Shown here one piece after another: positions 11,346-23,606 of a stretch of 64,000 bases of DNA. Numbering within the stretch: position 1 is the first letter of the stretch; each line of letters starts with the position of its first letter. This stretch comes from Hydractinia symbiolongicarpus (taxonomy: Eukaryota; Cnidaria; Hydrozoa; Anthoathecata; Hydractiniidae): the NCBI RefSeq assembly GCF_029227915.1, contig NC_079888.1, positions 11,207,001 through 11,271,000 on the forward strand. Direction: 5' to 3'. Both the position numbers and the translations under genes were made by a program. The notes beneath the pieces were generated by a model. It saw only the letters and a list, made by a program, of their open reading frames with translations, had not been told where the DNA came from and made no database searches.

Positions 11346-14300
11346 GGACTACGACGTTCCATGCCGTTTTCCAGTGCACCATTGTCCTTTAACACCGTCA
11401 ACTTCGTTTACAGGCAATTAAAGGCTGTGATATAGCCTTCTACGCCTAATAAAGGCCTTACACGTAAATCACGTGGTTCCACGTGCCTGCGCAGATTCCC
11501 AACAGAGTAGTCGCTCCACTCTCATTGGACTACGACGTTCCAGGTCGTTTTCCAGTGCGCCAATGCTTTATAACACCATGAACAACATTTACCGACCTTT
11601 AAATGCTATTATATGTCATTTTACGGCCTCTTATAAGCCTTACACGTAAACTACGTGGTTCCACGTGCCTGGGCAGGTTCTCAACGGTCTAGTCCTTCCA
11701 TTCTCAATAGATTACGACCTTCCATGCCGTTTTGCAGTGCGCCATTGTCTTATAACACCAACAACTACGTTTAAAGAACTTTAAAGGCTGTTATATGACC
11801 TTTTACGGAATCATAAAGGCCTTACACGTAAACCACGTGGTTCCACGTGACTGTGCAGGTTTCCAACGGTCTAGTCCTTTCACTCTCAATAGACTACGTC
11901 GTCCCAAGCCGTTTTCCAGTGCGCCATTGTCCTTTAACCCCCTCAACTTCGTTTAAAGGCAATTAAAGGCTGTGATATAGCCTTCTACGCCTAATAAAGG
12001 CCGTACACGTAAATCACGTGGTTCCACGTGCCTGCACAGTTTCCCAACAGAGTAGTCCTTCCACTTTCAATGGACTACGTCGTCTCAAGTCGCTTTCCAA
12101 GGCGCTATTGTCTTATAACACCGTCAACTACATTTACAAGTTCTTAAAGGCTGTTATATGACCTTTTACGGCCAAATAAAGGCCTTACACATAAGTCACG
12201 TGGTTCCACGTGCCTGCGCAGGTTTCCAACAGAGTAGTCGCTCCACTGTCAATAGTCTACGTCGTCCCAAGTCGTTTTCCAGCGCGCCATTGTCTTATAA
12301 CTCCGTCAACTACGCTTACAGGCATTTAAAGGCTGCGATATAGCTTTTTGCTGCGTAATAAAGGCCTTACACATAAATCACGTGGTTCCACGTGCTTGCG
12401 CAGGTTTCCAACAAAGTAGTCGCTCCACCCTCATTGGACTACGACGTTCCAAGTCGTTTTCCAGTGCGTCAATGCTTTATAACACCATGAACTACGTTTA
12501 CAAGCCTTTAAAAGCTGTTTTATGACCTTTTACGGCCTAATAAAGGCCTTACACATAAATCACGTGGTTCCACGTGCCTGCACAGGTTTTTCAACAAAGT
12601 AGTCGTTCCACTCTCATTGGACTACGACGTTTCATGTCGTCTTCCAGTGCACCATTGCCTAATAATACCGTGAACAACATTTACAGACTTTTAAATGCTA
12701 TTATATGTCCTTTTACAGCCTCATAGATGCCTTACACCTAAATTACGTGGTTCCACGTGCCTGCACAGGTTTCCAACTGTTTAGTCCTTCCAATCTCAAC
12801 GACTACGACGTGTGAAATCATTTTCCAATGCGTCAATGCTTTATAACACTGTGGACTACGTTTAGAAGGCTTTAAAGACTTTTATATGACCTTTTACGGC
12901 CTAATAAAGGCCTTACACATAAATCACGTGGTTCCACGTGCCTGCGCAGGTTTCCAACAGAGTAGTCGTTCCATTGTCATTGGACTACGACGTTCCAAGT
13001 CGTTTTCCAGGGCGCCATTGTCTTATAACACTTTGAACTTCGTTTACAGGCCTTTAAACGCTGCGATATAGCTTTTTGCTGCCTAATAAAGGCGTTACAC
13101 GTAAATCACGTGGTTCCACGTGACTGTGCAGCTTTCCAACGGTCTAGTGCTTCCACTCCCAATAGACTACTTCGTCCCAAGCTGTTTTCCAGGGCGCTAT
13201 TGTCTTATAACACCGTCAACTACATTTACAAGTTCTTAAAGGCTGTTTTATGACATTACACGGCCTACTAAAGGCGTTACACGTAAGTCACGTGGTTGCA
13301 CGTGCCTGCAAAGGTTCCCAACGGTCTAGTCCTTCCATTCTCAATAGACTGCGTCGTCCCAAGTCAATTTCCGGTGCGCCATTGTCTTATAACACAGTGA
13401 ACTACGTTTAGAAGCCTTTAAAGGCTTTTATATGACCTATTACGGCCTAATAATAGCCTTACATGTAAACTACGTGGTTCCACGTGCCTGCGCAGGTTTC
13501 CAACAGAGTAGTCGCTCCACTCTCATTGAACTACGACGTTCCAGGTCGTTTTCCAGTGCGTCAATGCTTTATAACACCATGAACAACATTTACAGACCTT
13601 TAAATGCTATTATATGTCCTTTTACGGCCTCTTATAAGCCTTACACGTAAACTACGTGGTTCCACGTGCCTGGGCAGGTTCTCAACGGTCTAGTCCTTCC
13701 ATTCTCAATAGATTACGACGTTCCATGCCGTTTTGCAGTGCGCCATTGTCTTATAACACCAACAACTACGTTTACAGGCAATTAAAGGCTGTGATATAGC
13801 CTTCTACGCCTAATAAAGGCCTAACACGTAAATCACGTGGTTCCACGTGCCTGCGCAGGTTCCCAACAGAGTAGTTGCTCCACCCTTATTGGACTACGAC
13901 GTTCCAAGTCGTTTTCCAGTGCACCATTGTCTTATAAAACCGTGAACTACATTTACAGACCTTTGAATGCTATTATATGTCCTTTTGTGGCCCTTACACG
14001 TAAATCACGTGGTTCCACGTGCCTGCACAGTTTCCCAACAGAGTAGTCCTTCCACTTTTAATGGACTACGTCGTCTCAAGCCGTTTTCCAGTGCGCCATT
14101 GTCTTATAACACCAACAACTACGTTTAAAGAACTTTAAAGGCTGTTATATGACCTTTTACGGAATCATAAAGGCCTTACACGTAAATCACGTGGTTCCAC
14201 GTGACTGTGCAGGTTTCCAACGGTCTAGTGCTTCCACTCTCAATAGACTACTTCGTCCCAAGCCGTTTTCCAGGGCGCTATTGTCTTATAACACCGTCAA

Positions 14301-14694
14301 CTACATTTACAAGTTCTTAAAGGCTGTTTTATGACATTACACGGCCTACTAAAGGCGTTACACGTAAGTCACGTGGTTGCACGTGCCTGCAAAGGTTCCC
14401 AACGGTCTAGTCCTTCCATTCTCAATAGACTGCGTCGTCCCAAGTCAATTTCCGGTGCGCCATTGTCTTATAACACAGTGAACTACGTTTAGAAGCCTTT
14501 AAAGGCTTTTATATGACCTATTACGGCCTAATAATAGCCTTACATGTAAACTACGTGGTTCCACGTGCCTGCGCAGGTTTCCAACAGAGTAGTCGCTCCA
14601 CTGTCATTGAACTACGACGTTCCAAGTCGTTTTCCAGGGCGCCACTGTCTTATAACACCGTGAACTACGTTTACAGGCTTTTAAAGGCTGCGAT

Positions 14695-14837
14695 ATAGCT
14701 TTTTGCTGCCTAATAAAGGCCTTACACGTAAGTCACGTGGTTCCACGTGTCTGCGAAGGTTCCCAACGGTCTAGTTCTTCCATTCTCAATAGACTGCGTC
14801 GTCCCAAGTCAATTTCCAGTGCGCCATTGTCTTATAT
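14695..14837 (+). repeat. 143-bp monomer with 39-bp deletion
   Basis: The unit runs GCCATTGTCTTATA directly into TATGTCC, skipping 39 bp between two TTATA direct repeats. The same junction occurs near 16638, 18077, 19163, 23147, 24650, 28632, 32519, 35689, 40106, 40645, 42662, 48457, 52432 and 52565. It is therefore an old variant that has been amplified. Confidence 0.8.
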
Positions 14838-15062
14838 ATGTCCTTTTGCGGCCCTTACAGGTAAACTACGTGGTTCCACGTGCCTGCGCAGGTTCTCAAC
14901 GGTCTAGTCCTTCTAATCTCAACGGACTGGGACGTGCCAAATCATTTTCCAACAGAGTAGTCGCTCCACCCTCATTGGACTACGACGTTCCAAGTCTTTT
15001 TCCGGTGCGCCATTGTCTTATAAAACCGTGAACTACATTTACAGACCTTTGAATGCTATTTT
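14838..15062 (+). repeat. 225-bp monomer with 53-bp internal duplication
   Basis: This unit passes through the dimorphic block twice. After CAAATCATTTTCC it re-enters at AACAGAGTAGTCG, adding 53 bp, with the join at a TTTCC/TTTCCA microhomology. It also lacks the 10-bp AATAAA-loop segment, giving 182 - 10 + 53 = 225 bp. Related joins occur at about 5667, 16755, 18193, 19279, 23263, 23669, 24766, 28748, 32635, 35805, 40221, 42777 and 48572. Confidence 0.8.
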
Positions 15063-15951
15063 ATATCCTTTTGCTGCCCTTACACGTAAACTACGAGGTT
15101 CCACGTGCCTGGGCAGGTTCTCAACGGTCTAGTCCTTCCATTCTCAATAGATTACGACGTTCCATGCCGTTTTGCAGTGCGCCATTGTCTTATAACACCA
15201 ACAACTACGTTTACAGGCAATTAAAGGCTGTGATATAGCCTTCTACGCCTAATAAAGGCCTAACACGTAAATCACGTGGTTCCACGTGCCTGCGCAGGTT
15301 CCCAACAGAGTAGTTGCTCCACCCTTATTGGACTACGACGTTCCAAGTCGTTTTCCAGTGCACCATTGTCTTATAAAACCGTGAACTACATTTACAGACC
15401 TTTGAATGCTATTATATGTCCTTTTGTGGCCCTTACACGTAAATCACGTGGTTCCACGTGCCTGCACAGTTTCCCAACAGAGTAGTCCTTCCACTTTTAA
15501 TGGACTACGTCGTCTCAAGCCGTTTTCCAGTGCGCCATTGTCTTATAACACCAACAACTACGTTTAAAGAACTTTAAAGGCTGTTATATGACCTTTTACG
15601 GAATCATAAAGGCCTTACAGGTAAATCACGTGGTTCCACGTGACTGTGCAGGTTTCCAACGGTCTAGTGCTTCCACTCTTAATAGACTACTTCCTCCCAA
15701 GCCGTTTTCCAGGGCGCTATTGTCTTATAACACCGTCAACTACATTTACAAGTTCTTAAAGGCTGTTTTATGACATTACACGGCCTACTAAAGGCGTTAC
15801 ACGTAAGTCACGTGGTTCCACGTGCCTGCACAGTTTCCCAACAGAGTAGTCCTTCCACTTTTAATGGACTACGTCGTCTCAAGCCGTTTTCCAGTGCGCC
15901 ATTGTCTTATAACACCAACAACTACGTTTAAAGAACTTTAAAGGCTGTTAT

Positions 15952-17754
15952 ATGACCTTTTACGGAATCATAAAGGCCTTACACGTAAATCACGTGGTTC
16001 CACGTGACTGTGCAGGTTTCCAACGGTCTAGTGCTTCCACTCTCAATAGACTACTTCGTCCCAAGCCGTTTTCCAGGGCGCTATTGTCTTATAACACCGT
16101 CAACTACATTTACAAGTTCTTAAAGGCTGTTTTATGACATTACACGGCCTACTAAAGGCGTTACACGTAAGTCACGTGGTTGCACGTGCCTGCAAAGGTT
16201 CCCAACGGTCTAGTCCTTCCATTCTCAATAGACTGCGTCGTCCCAAGTCAATTTCCGGTGCGCCATTGTCTTATAACACAGTGAACTACGTTTAGAAGCC
16301 TTTAAAGGCTTTTATATGACCTATTACGGCCTAATAATAGCCTTACATGTAAACTACGTGGTTCCACGTGCCTGCGCAGGTTTCCAACAGAGTAGTCGCT
16401 CCACTGTCATTGAACTACGACGTTCCAAGTCGTTTTCCAGGGCGCCACTGTCTTATAACACCGTGAACTACGTTTACAGGCTTTTAAAGGCTGCGATATA
16501 GCTTTTTGCTGCCTAATAAAGGCCTTACACGTAAGTCACGTGGTTCCACGTGTCTGCGAAGGTTCCCAACGGTCTAGTTCTTCCATTCTCAATAGACTGC
16601 GTCGTCCCAAGTCAATTTCCAGTGCGCCATTGTCTTATATATGTCCTTTTGCGGCCCTTACAGGTAAACTACGTGGTTCCACGTGCCTGCGCAGGTTCTC
16701 AACGGTCTAGTCCTTCTAATCTCAACGGACTGGGACGTGCCAAATCATTTTCCAACAGAGTAGTCGCTCCACCCTCATTGGACTACGACGTTCCAAGTCT
16801 TTTTCCGGTGCGCCATTGTCTTATAAAACCGTGAACTACATTTACAGACCTTTGAATGCTATTTTATATCCTTTTGCTGCCCTTACACGTAAACTACGAG
16901 GTTCCACGTGCCTGGGCAGGTTCTCAACGGTCTAGTCCTTCCATTCTCAATAGATTACGACGTTCCATGCCGTTTTGCAGTGCGCCATTGTCTTATAACA
17001 CCAACAACTACGTTTACAGGCAATTAAAGGCTGTGATATAGCCTTCTACGCCTAATAAAGGCCTAACACGTAAATCACGTGGTTCCACGTGCCTGCGCAG
17101 GTTCCCAACAGAGTAGTTGCTCCACCCTTATTGGACTACGACGTTCCAAGTCGTTTTCCAGTGCACCATTGTCTTATAAAACCGTGAACTACATTTACAG
17201 ACCTTTGAATGCTATTATATGTCCTTTTGTGGCCCTTACACGTAAATCACGTGGTTCCACGTGCCTGCACAGTTTCCCAACAGAGTAGTCCTTCCACTTT
17301 TAATGGACTACGTCGTCTCAAGCCGTTTTCCAGTGCGCCATTGTCTTATAACACCAACAACTACGTTTAAAGAACTTTAAAGGCTGTTATATGACCTTTT
17401 ACGGAATCATAAAGGCCTTACAGGTAAATCACGTGGTTCCACGTGACTGTGCAGGTTTCCAACGGTCTAGTGCTTCCACTCTTAATAGACTACTTCCTCC
17501 CAAGCCGTTTTCCAGGGCGCTATTGTCTTATAACACCGTCAACTACATTTACAAGTTCTTAAAGGCTGTTTTATGACATTACACGGCCTACTAAAGGCGT
17601 TACACGTAAGTCACGTGGTTCCACGTGCCTGCAAAGGTTCCCAACGGTCTAGTCCTTCCATCCTCAATAGACTGCGTCGTCCCAAGTCAATTTCCGGTGC
17701 GCCATTGTCTTATAACACAGTGAACTACGTTTAGAAGCCTTTAAAGGCTTTTAT
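15952..17754 (+). repeat. 1,803-bp ten-monomer repeat, copy 2
   Basis: Tandem copy of the preceding unit, with starts 15952, 16134, 16316, 16498, 16641, 16866, 17038, 17219, 17391 and 17573. The last monomer keeps the T5-type GCAAAGGTTCCC half, while copy 1 has switched to GCACAGTTTCCC. This marks the crossover point that generated the duplication. A partial third copy follows to about 18119 at an offset of 1,439 bp. Confidence 0.85.
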
Positions 17755-18119
17755 ATGACCTATTACGGCCTAATAATAGCCTTACATGTAAACTACGTGG
17801 TTCCACGTGCCTGCGCAGGTTTCCAACAGTGTAGTCGCTCCACTGTCATTGGACTACGACGTTCCAAGTCGTTTTCCAGGGCGCCACTGTCTTATAACAC
17901 CGTGAACTACGTTTACAGGCTTTTAAAGGCTGCGATATAGCTTTTTGCTGCCTAATAAAGGCCTTACACGTAAGTCACGTGGTTCCACGTGTCTGCGAAG
18001 GTTCCCAACGGTCTAGTTCTTCCATTCTCAATAGACTGCGTCGTCCCAAGTCAATTTCCAGTGCGCCATTGTCTTATATATGTCCTTTTGCGGCCCTTAC
18101 AGGTAAACTACGTGATTCC

Positions 18120-21100
18120 ACGTGCCTGCGCAGGTTCTCAACGGTCTAGTCCTTCTAATCTCAACGGACTGGGACGTGCCAAATCATTTTCCAACAGAGT
18201 AGTCGCTCCACCCTCATTGGACTACGACGTTCCAAGTCTTTTTCCGGTGCGCCATTGTCTTATAAAACCGTGAACTACATTTACAGACCTTTGAATGCTA
18301 TTTTATATCCTTTTGCTGCCCTTACACGTAAACTACGAGGTTCCACGTGCCTGGGCAGGTTCTCAACGGTCTAGTCCTTCCATTCTCAATAGACTGCGTC
18401 GTCCCAAGTCAATTTCCAGTGCGCCATTGTCTTATAACACATTGAACTACGTTTACAAGCCTTTAAAAGCTGTTATATGACCTATTACGGCCTAATAAAG
18501 GCCTTACATGTAAACTACGTGGTTCCAGGCGCCTGCGCAGGTTTCCAACGGTCTAGTCGCTCCACTCTCATTGGACTATGACGTTCCAAGTCGTTTTCCA
18601 GGGCGCCATTGTATTATAACACCGTCAACTACGTTTACAGACATTTAAAGGCTACGATATAGCTTTTTGCTGCCTAATAAAGGCCTTACACATAAATTAC
18701 GTGGTTTCACGTGCCTGCGCTGGTTCCCAACAGAGTAGTCGCTCCACTCTCATTGGACTACGACGTTCCAGGTCGTTTTCCAGTGCGTCAATGCTTTATA
18801 ACACCATGAACTACGTTTACAAGCCTTTAAAGGCTGTTTTATGACCTTTTACGGCCTTATAAAGGCCTTACACATAAATCACGTGGTTCCACGTGCCTGC
18901 GCAGGTTTCCAACAGAGTAGTCGCTCCACTCTCATTGGACTACGACGTTCCAAGTCGTTTTCCAGGGCGCCACTGTCTTATAACACCGTGAACTACGTTT
19001 ACAGGCTTTTAAAGGCTGCGATATAGCTTTTTGCTGCCTAATAAAGGCCTTACACGTAACTCACGTGGTTCCACGTGTCTGCGAAGGTTCCCAACGGTCT
19101 AGTTCTTCCATTCTCAATAGACTGCGTCGTCCCAAGTCAATTTCCAGTGCGCCATTGTCTTATATATGTCCTTTTGCGGCCCTTACACGTAAACTACGTG
19201 GTTCCACGTGCCTGCGCAGGTTTTCAACGGTCTAGTCCTTCTAATCTCAACGGACTGGGACTTGCCAAGTCGTTTTCCAACAGAGTAGTCGCTCCACCCT
19301 CATTGGACTACGACGTTCCAAGTCGTTTTCCGGTGCGCCATTGTCTTATAAAACCGTGAACTACATTTACAGACCTTTGAATGCTGTTTTATATCCTTTT
19401 GCTGCCCTTACACGTAAACTACGTGGTTCCACGTGCCTGGGCAGGTTCTCAACGGTCTAGTCCTTCCATTCTTAATGGACTACGACGTTCCATGCCGTTT
19501 TCCAGTGCACCATTGTCCTTTAACACCGTCAACTTCGTTTACAGGCAATTAAAGGCTGTGATATAGCCTTCTACGCATAATAAAGGCCTTACACGTAAAT
19601 CACGTGGTTCCACGTGCCTGCGCAGATTCCCAACGGAGTAGTCGCTCCACTCTCATTGGACTACGACGTTCCAGGTCGTTTTCCAGTGCGTCAATGCTTT
19701 ATAACACCATGAACAACATTCACAGACCTTCAAATGCTATTATATGTCATTTTACGGCCTCTTATAAGCCTTACACGTAAACTACGTGGTTCCACGTGCC
19801 TGGGCAGGTTCTCAACGGTCTAGTCCTTCCATTCTCAATAGATTACGACGTTCCATGCCGTTTTCCAGTGCGCCATTGTCTTATAACACCAACAACTACG
19901 TATAAAGAACTTTAAAGGCTGTTATATGACCTTTTACGGAATCATAAAGGCCTTACACGTAAATCACGTGGTTCCACGTGACTGTGCAGGTTTCCAACGG
20001 TCTAGTCCTTCCACTCTCAATAGACTACGTCGTCCCAAGCCGTTTTTCAGTGCGCCATTGTCCTTTAACCCCCTCAACTTCGTTTACAGGCAATTAAAGG
20101 CTGTGATATAGCCTTCTACGCCTAATAAAGGCCTTACACGTAAATCACGTGGTTCCACGTGCCTGCACAGTTTTCCAACAGAGTAGTCCTTCCACTTTCA
20201 ATGGACTACGTCGTCTCAAGTCGCTTTCCAAGGCGCTATTGTCTTATAACACCGTCAACTACATTTACAAGTTCTTAAAGGCTGTTATATGACATTACAC
20301 GGCCTACTAAAGGCCTTGCACGTAAATTACGTGGTTCCACGTGCCTGCGCAGGTTTACAACAGAGTAGTCGCTCCACTCTCATTGGACTACGACGTTTCA
20401 AGTCGTTTTCCACGGCGCCACTGTCTTATAACACCGTCAACTACGCTTACAGGCATTTAAAGGCTGCGATATAGCTTTTTGCTGCGTAATAAAGGCTTTA
20501 CACATAAATCACGTGGTTCCACCTGCCTGCGCAGGTTCCCAACAGAGTAGTCGCTCCACTCTCATTGGACTACGACGTTCCAAGTCGTTTTCCAGTGCGC
20601 CACTGTCTGATAACACCGTCAATACGTTTACAGGCATTTAAGGGCTGTTATATGACCTTTTACGGCCAAATAAAGGCCTTACACATAAGTCACGTGGTTC
20701 CACGTGCCTGCGCAGGTTTCCAACAGAGTAGTCGCTCCACTGTCATTGGTCTACGTCGTCCCAAGTCGTTTTCCAGCGCGCCATTGTCTTATAACTCCGT
20801 CAACTACGCTTACAGGCATTTAAAGGCTGCGATATAGCTTTTTGCTGCGTAATAAAGGCCTTACACATAAATCACGTGGTTCCACGTGCCTGCGCAGGTT
20901 TCCAACAAAGTAGTCGCTCCACCCTCATTGGACTACGACGTTCCAAGTCGTTTTCCAGTGCGTCAATGCTTTATAACACCATGAACTACGTTTACAAGCC
21001 TTTAAAAGCTGTTTTATGACCTTTTACGGCCTAATAAAGGCCTTACACATAAATCACGTAGTTCCACGTGCCTGCACAGGTTTTTCAACAAAGTAGTCGT

Positions 21101-23606
21101 TCCACTCTCATTGGACTACGACGTTTCATGTCGTCTTCCAGTGCACCATTGCCTAATAATACCGTGAACAACATTTACAGACTTTTAAATGCTATTATAT
21201 GTCCTTTTACAGCCTCATAGATGCGTTACACCTAAATTACGTGGTTCCACGTGCCTGCACAGGTTTCCAACTGTTTAGTCCTTCCAATCTCAACGACTAC
21301 GACGTGTGAAATCATTTTCCAATGCGTCAATGCTTTATAACACTTTGAACTTCGTTTACAGGCCTTTAAACGCTGCGATATAGCTTTTTGCTGCCTAATA
21401 AAGGCGTTACACGTAAATCACGTGGTTCCACGTGACTGTGCAGGTTTCCAACGGTCTAGTGCTTCCACTCCCAATAGCCTACTTCGTCCCAAGCTGTTTT
21501 CCAGGGCGCTATTGTCTTATAACACCGTCAACTACATTTACAAGTTCTTAAAGGCTGTTTTATGACATTACACGGCCTACTAAAGGCGTTACACGTAAGT
21601 CACGTGGTTGCACGTGCCTGCAAAGGTTCCCAACGGTCTAGTCCTTCCATTCTCAATAGACTGCGTCGTCCCAAGTCAATTTCCGGTGCGCCATTGTCTT
21701 ATAACACAGTGAACTACGTTTAGAAGCCTTTAAAGGCTTTTATATGACCTATTACGGCCTAATAATAGCCTTACATGTAAACTACGTGGTTCCACGTGCC
21801 TGCGCAGGTTTCCAACAGAGTAGTCGCTCCACTCTCATTGAACTACGACGTTCCAGGTCGTTTTCCAGTGCGTCAATGCTTTATAACACCATGAACAACA
21901 TTTACAGACCTTTAAATGCTATTATATGTCCTTTTACAGCCTCTTATAAGCCTTACACGTAAACTACGTGGTTCCACGTGCCTGGGCAGGTTCTCAACGG
22001 TCTAGTCCTTCCATTCTCAATAGATTACGACGTTCCATGCCGTTTTGCAGTGCGCCATTGTCTTATAACACCAACAACTACGTTTACAGGCAATTAAAGG
22101 CTGTGATATAGCCTTCTACGCCTAATAAAGGCTTTACACGTAAATCACGTGGTTCCACGTGCCTGCGCAGGTTCCCAACAGAGTAGTCGCTCCACCCTTA
22201 TTGGACTACGACGTTCCAAGTCGTTTTCCAGTGCACCATTGTCTTATACAACCGTGAACTACAGTTACAGACCTTTGAATGCTATTATATGTCCTTTTGT
22301 GGCCCTTACACGTAAATCACGTGGTTCCACGTGCCTGCACAGTTTCCCAACAGAGTAGTCCTTCCACTTTTAATGGACTACGTCGTCTCAAGCCGTTTTC
22401 CAGTGCGCCATTGTCTTATAACACCAACAACTACGTTTAAAGAACTTTAAAGGCTGTTATATGACCTTTTACGGAATCATAAAGGCCTTACACGTAAATC
22501 ACGTGGTTCCACGTGACTGTGCAGGTTTCCAACGGTCTAGTGCTTCCACTCTCAATAGACTTCTTCGTCCCAAGCCGTTTTCCAGGGCGCTATTGTCTTA
22601 TAACACCGTCAACTACATTTACAAGTTCTTAAAGGCTGTTTTATGACATTACACGGCCTACTAAAGGCGTTACACGTAAGTCACGTGGTTCCACGTGCCT
22701 GCAAAGGTTCCCAACGGTCTAGTCCTTCCATTCTCAATAGACTGCGTCGTCCCAAGTCAATTTCCGGTGCGCCATTGTCTTATAACACAGTGAACAACGT
22801 TTAGAAGCCTTTAAAGGCTTTTATATGACCTATTACGGCCTAATAATAGCCTTACATGTAAACTACGTGGTTCCACGTGCCTGCGCAGGTTTCCAACAGT
22901 GTAGTCGCTCCACTGTCATTGGACTACGACGTTCCAAGTCGTTTTCCAGGGCGCCACTGTCTTATAACACCGTGAACTACGTTTACAGGCTTTTAAAGGC
23001 TGCGATATAGCTTTTTGCTGCCTAATAAAGGCCTTACACGTAAGTCACGTGGTTCCACGTGTCTGCAAAAGTTCCCAACGGTCTAGTTCTTCCATTCTCA
23101 ATAGACTGCGTCGTCCCAAGTCAATTTCCAGTGCGCCATTGTCTTATATATGTCCTTTTGCGGCCCTTACAGGTAAACTACGTGGTTCCACGTGCCTGCG
23201 CAGGTTCTCAACGGTCTAGTCCTTCTAATCCCAACGGACTGGGACGTGCCAAATCATTTTCCAACAGAGTAGTCGCTCCACCCTCATTGGACTACGACGT
23301 TCCAAGTCTTTTTCCGGTGCGCCATTGTCTTATAACACAGTGAACTACGTTTAGAAGCCTTTAAAGGCTTTTATATGACCTATTACGGCCTAATAATAGC
23401 CTTACATGTAAACTACGTGGTTCCACGTGCCTGCGCAGGTTTCCAACAGAGTAGTCGCTCCACTCTCATTGAACTACGACGTTCCAGGTCGTTTTCTAGT
23501 GTGTCAATGCTTTATAACACCATGAACAACATTTACAGACCTTTAAATGCTATTATATGTCCTTTTACAGCCTCTTATAAGCCTTACACGTAAACTACGT
23601 GGTTCC
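18120..23606 (+). repeat. 5,487-bp tandem duplication, copy 1
   Basis: Landmarks 18295, 18841, 19075, 19381, 20289 and 20565 recur 5,487 bp later. Those after about 21.4 kb recur 5,485 bp later because copy 2 lost two bases near 26883. The left boundary is placed within homologous sequence and is uncertain by some tens of bases. The unit spans about 30 monomers and contains an inner 1,631-bp repeat (21744 region and 23375 region). Confidence 0.88.

Larger units (their letters stand above)
1..12157 (+). repeat. Irregular mosaic domain of diverged monomers
   Basis: Monomers here are mixed in type with no long regular higher-order period. Short blocks of three to eight monomers recur at unrelated distances (3,422, 2,705, 7,440, 1,636 and 3,836 bp), many with scattered differences. 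Several monomers are short or chimeric, for example 171-bp units at 670-840 and 8110-8280 and a compound join near 5806-5860. This is the least homogenised part of the window, consistent with an older array edge, although the true edge is not in view. Confidence 0.8.
12158..15150 (+). repeat. 3.0-kb block re-appearing at 29842-32834
   Basis: Landmarks at 12158, 12886, 13432, 13837, 14149, 14513 and 14747 correspond to 29842, 30570, 31116, 31521, 31833, 32197 and 32431, each exactly 17,684 bp further on. No net indel therefore separates the copies over about 3 kb. They differ by scattered substitutions, for example AGTAGTTGCTCC here against AGTAGTCGCTCC at 31521. A diverged relative is at 20652 onward with one 182-bp monomer missing. 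Confidence 0.85.
14149..15951 (+). repeat. 1,803-bp ten-monomer repeat, copy 1
   Basis: Monomer starts are 14149, 14331, 14513, 14695, 14838, 15063, 15235, 15416, 15588 and 15770. The unit includes the 143-bp and 225-bp variant monomers and one 172-bp monomer. The last two monomers are near-copies of the first two, so an inner period of 1,439 bp also exists. The next 1,803 bp repeat it, with no difference seen by eye until the final monomer. Confidence 0.85.
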
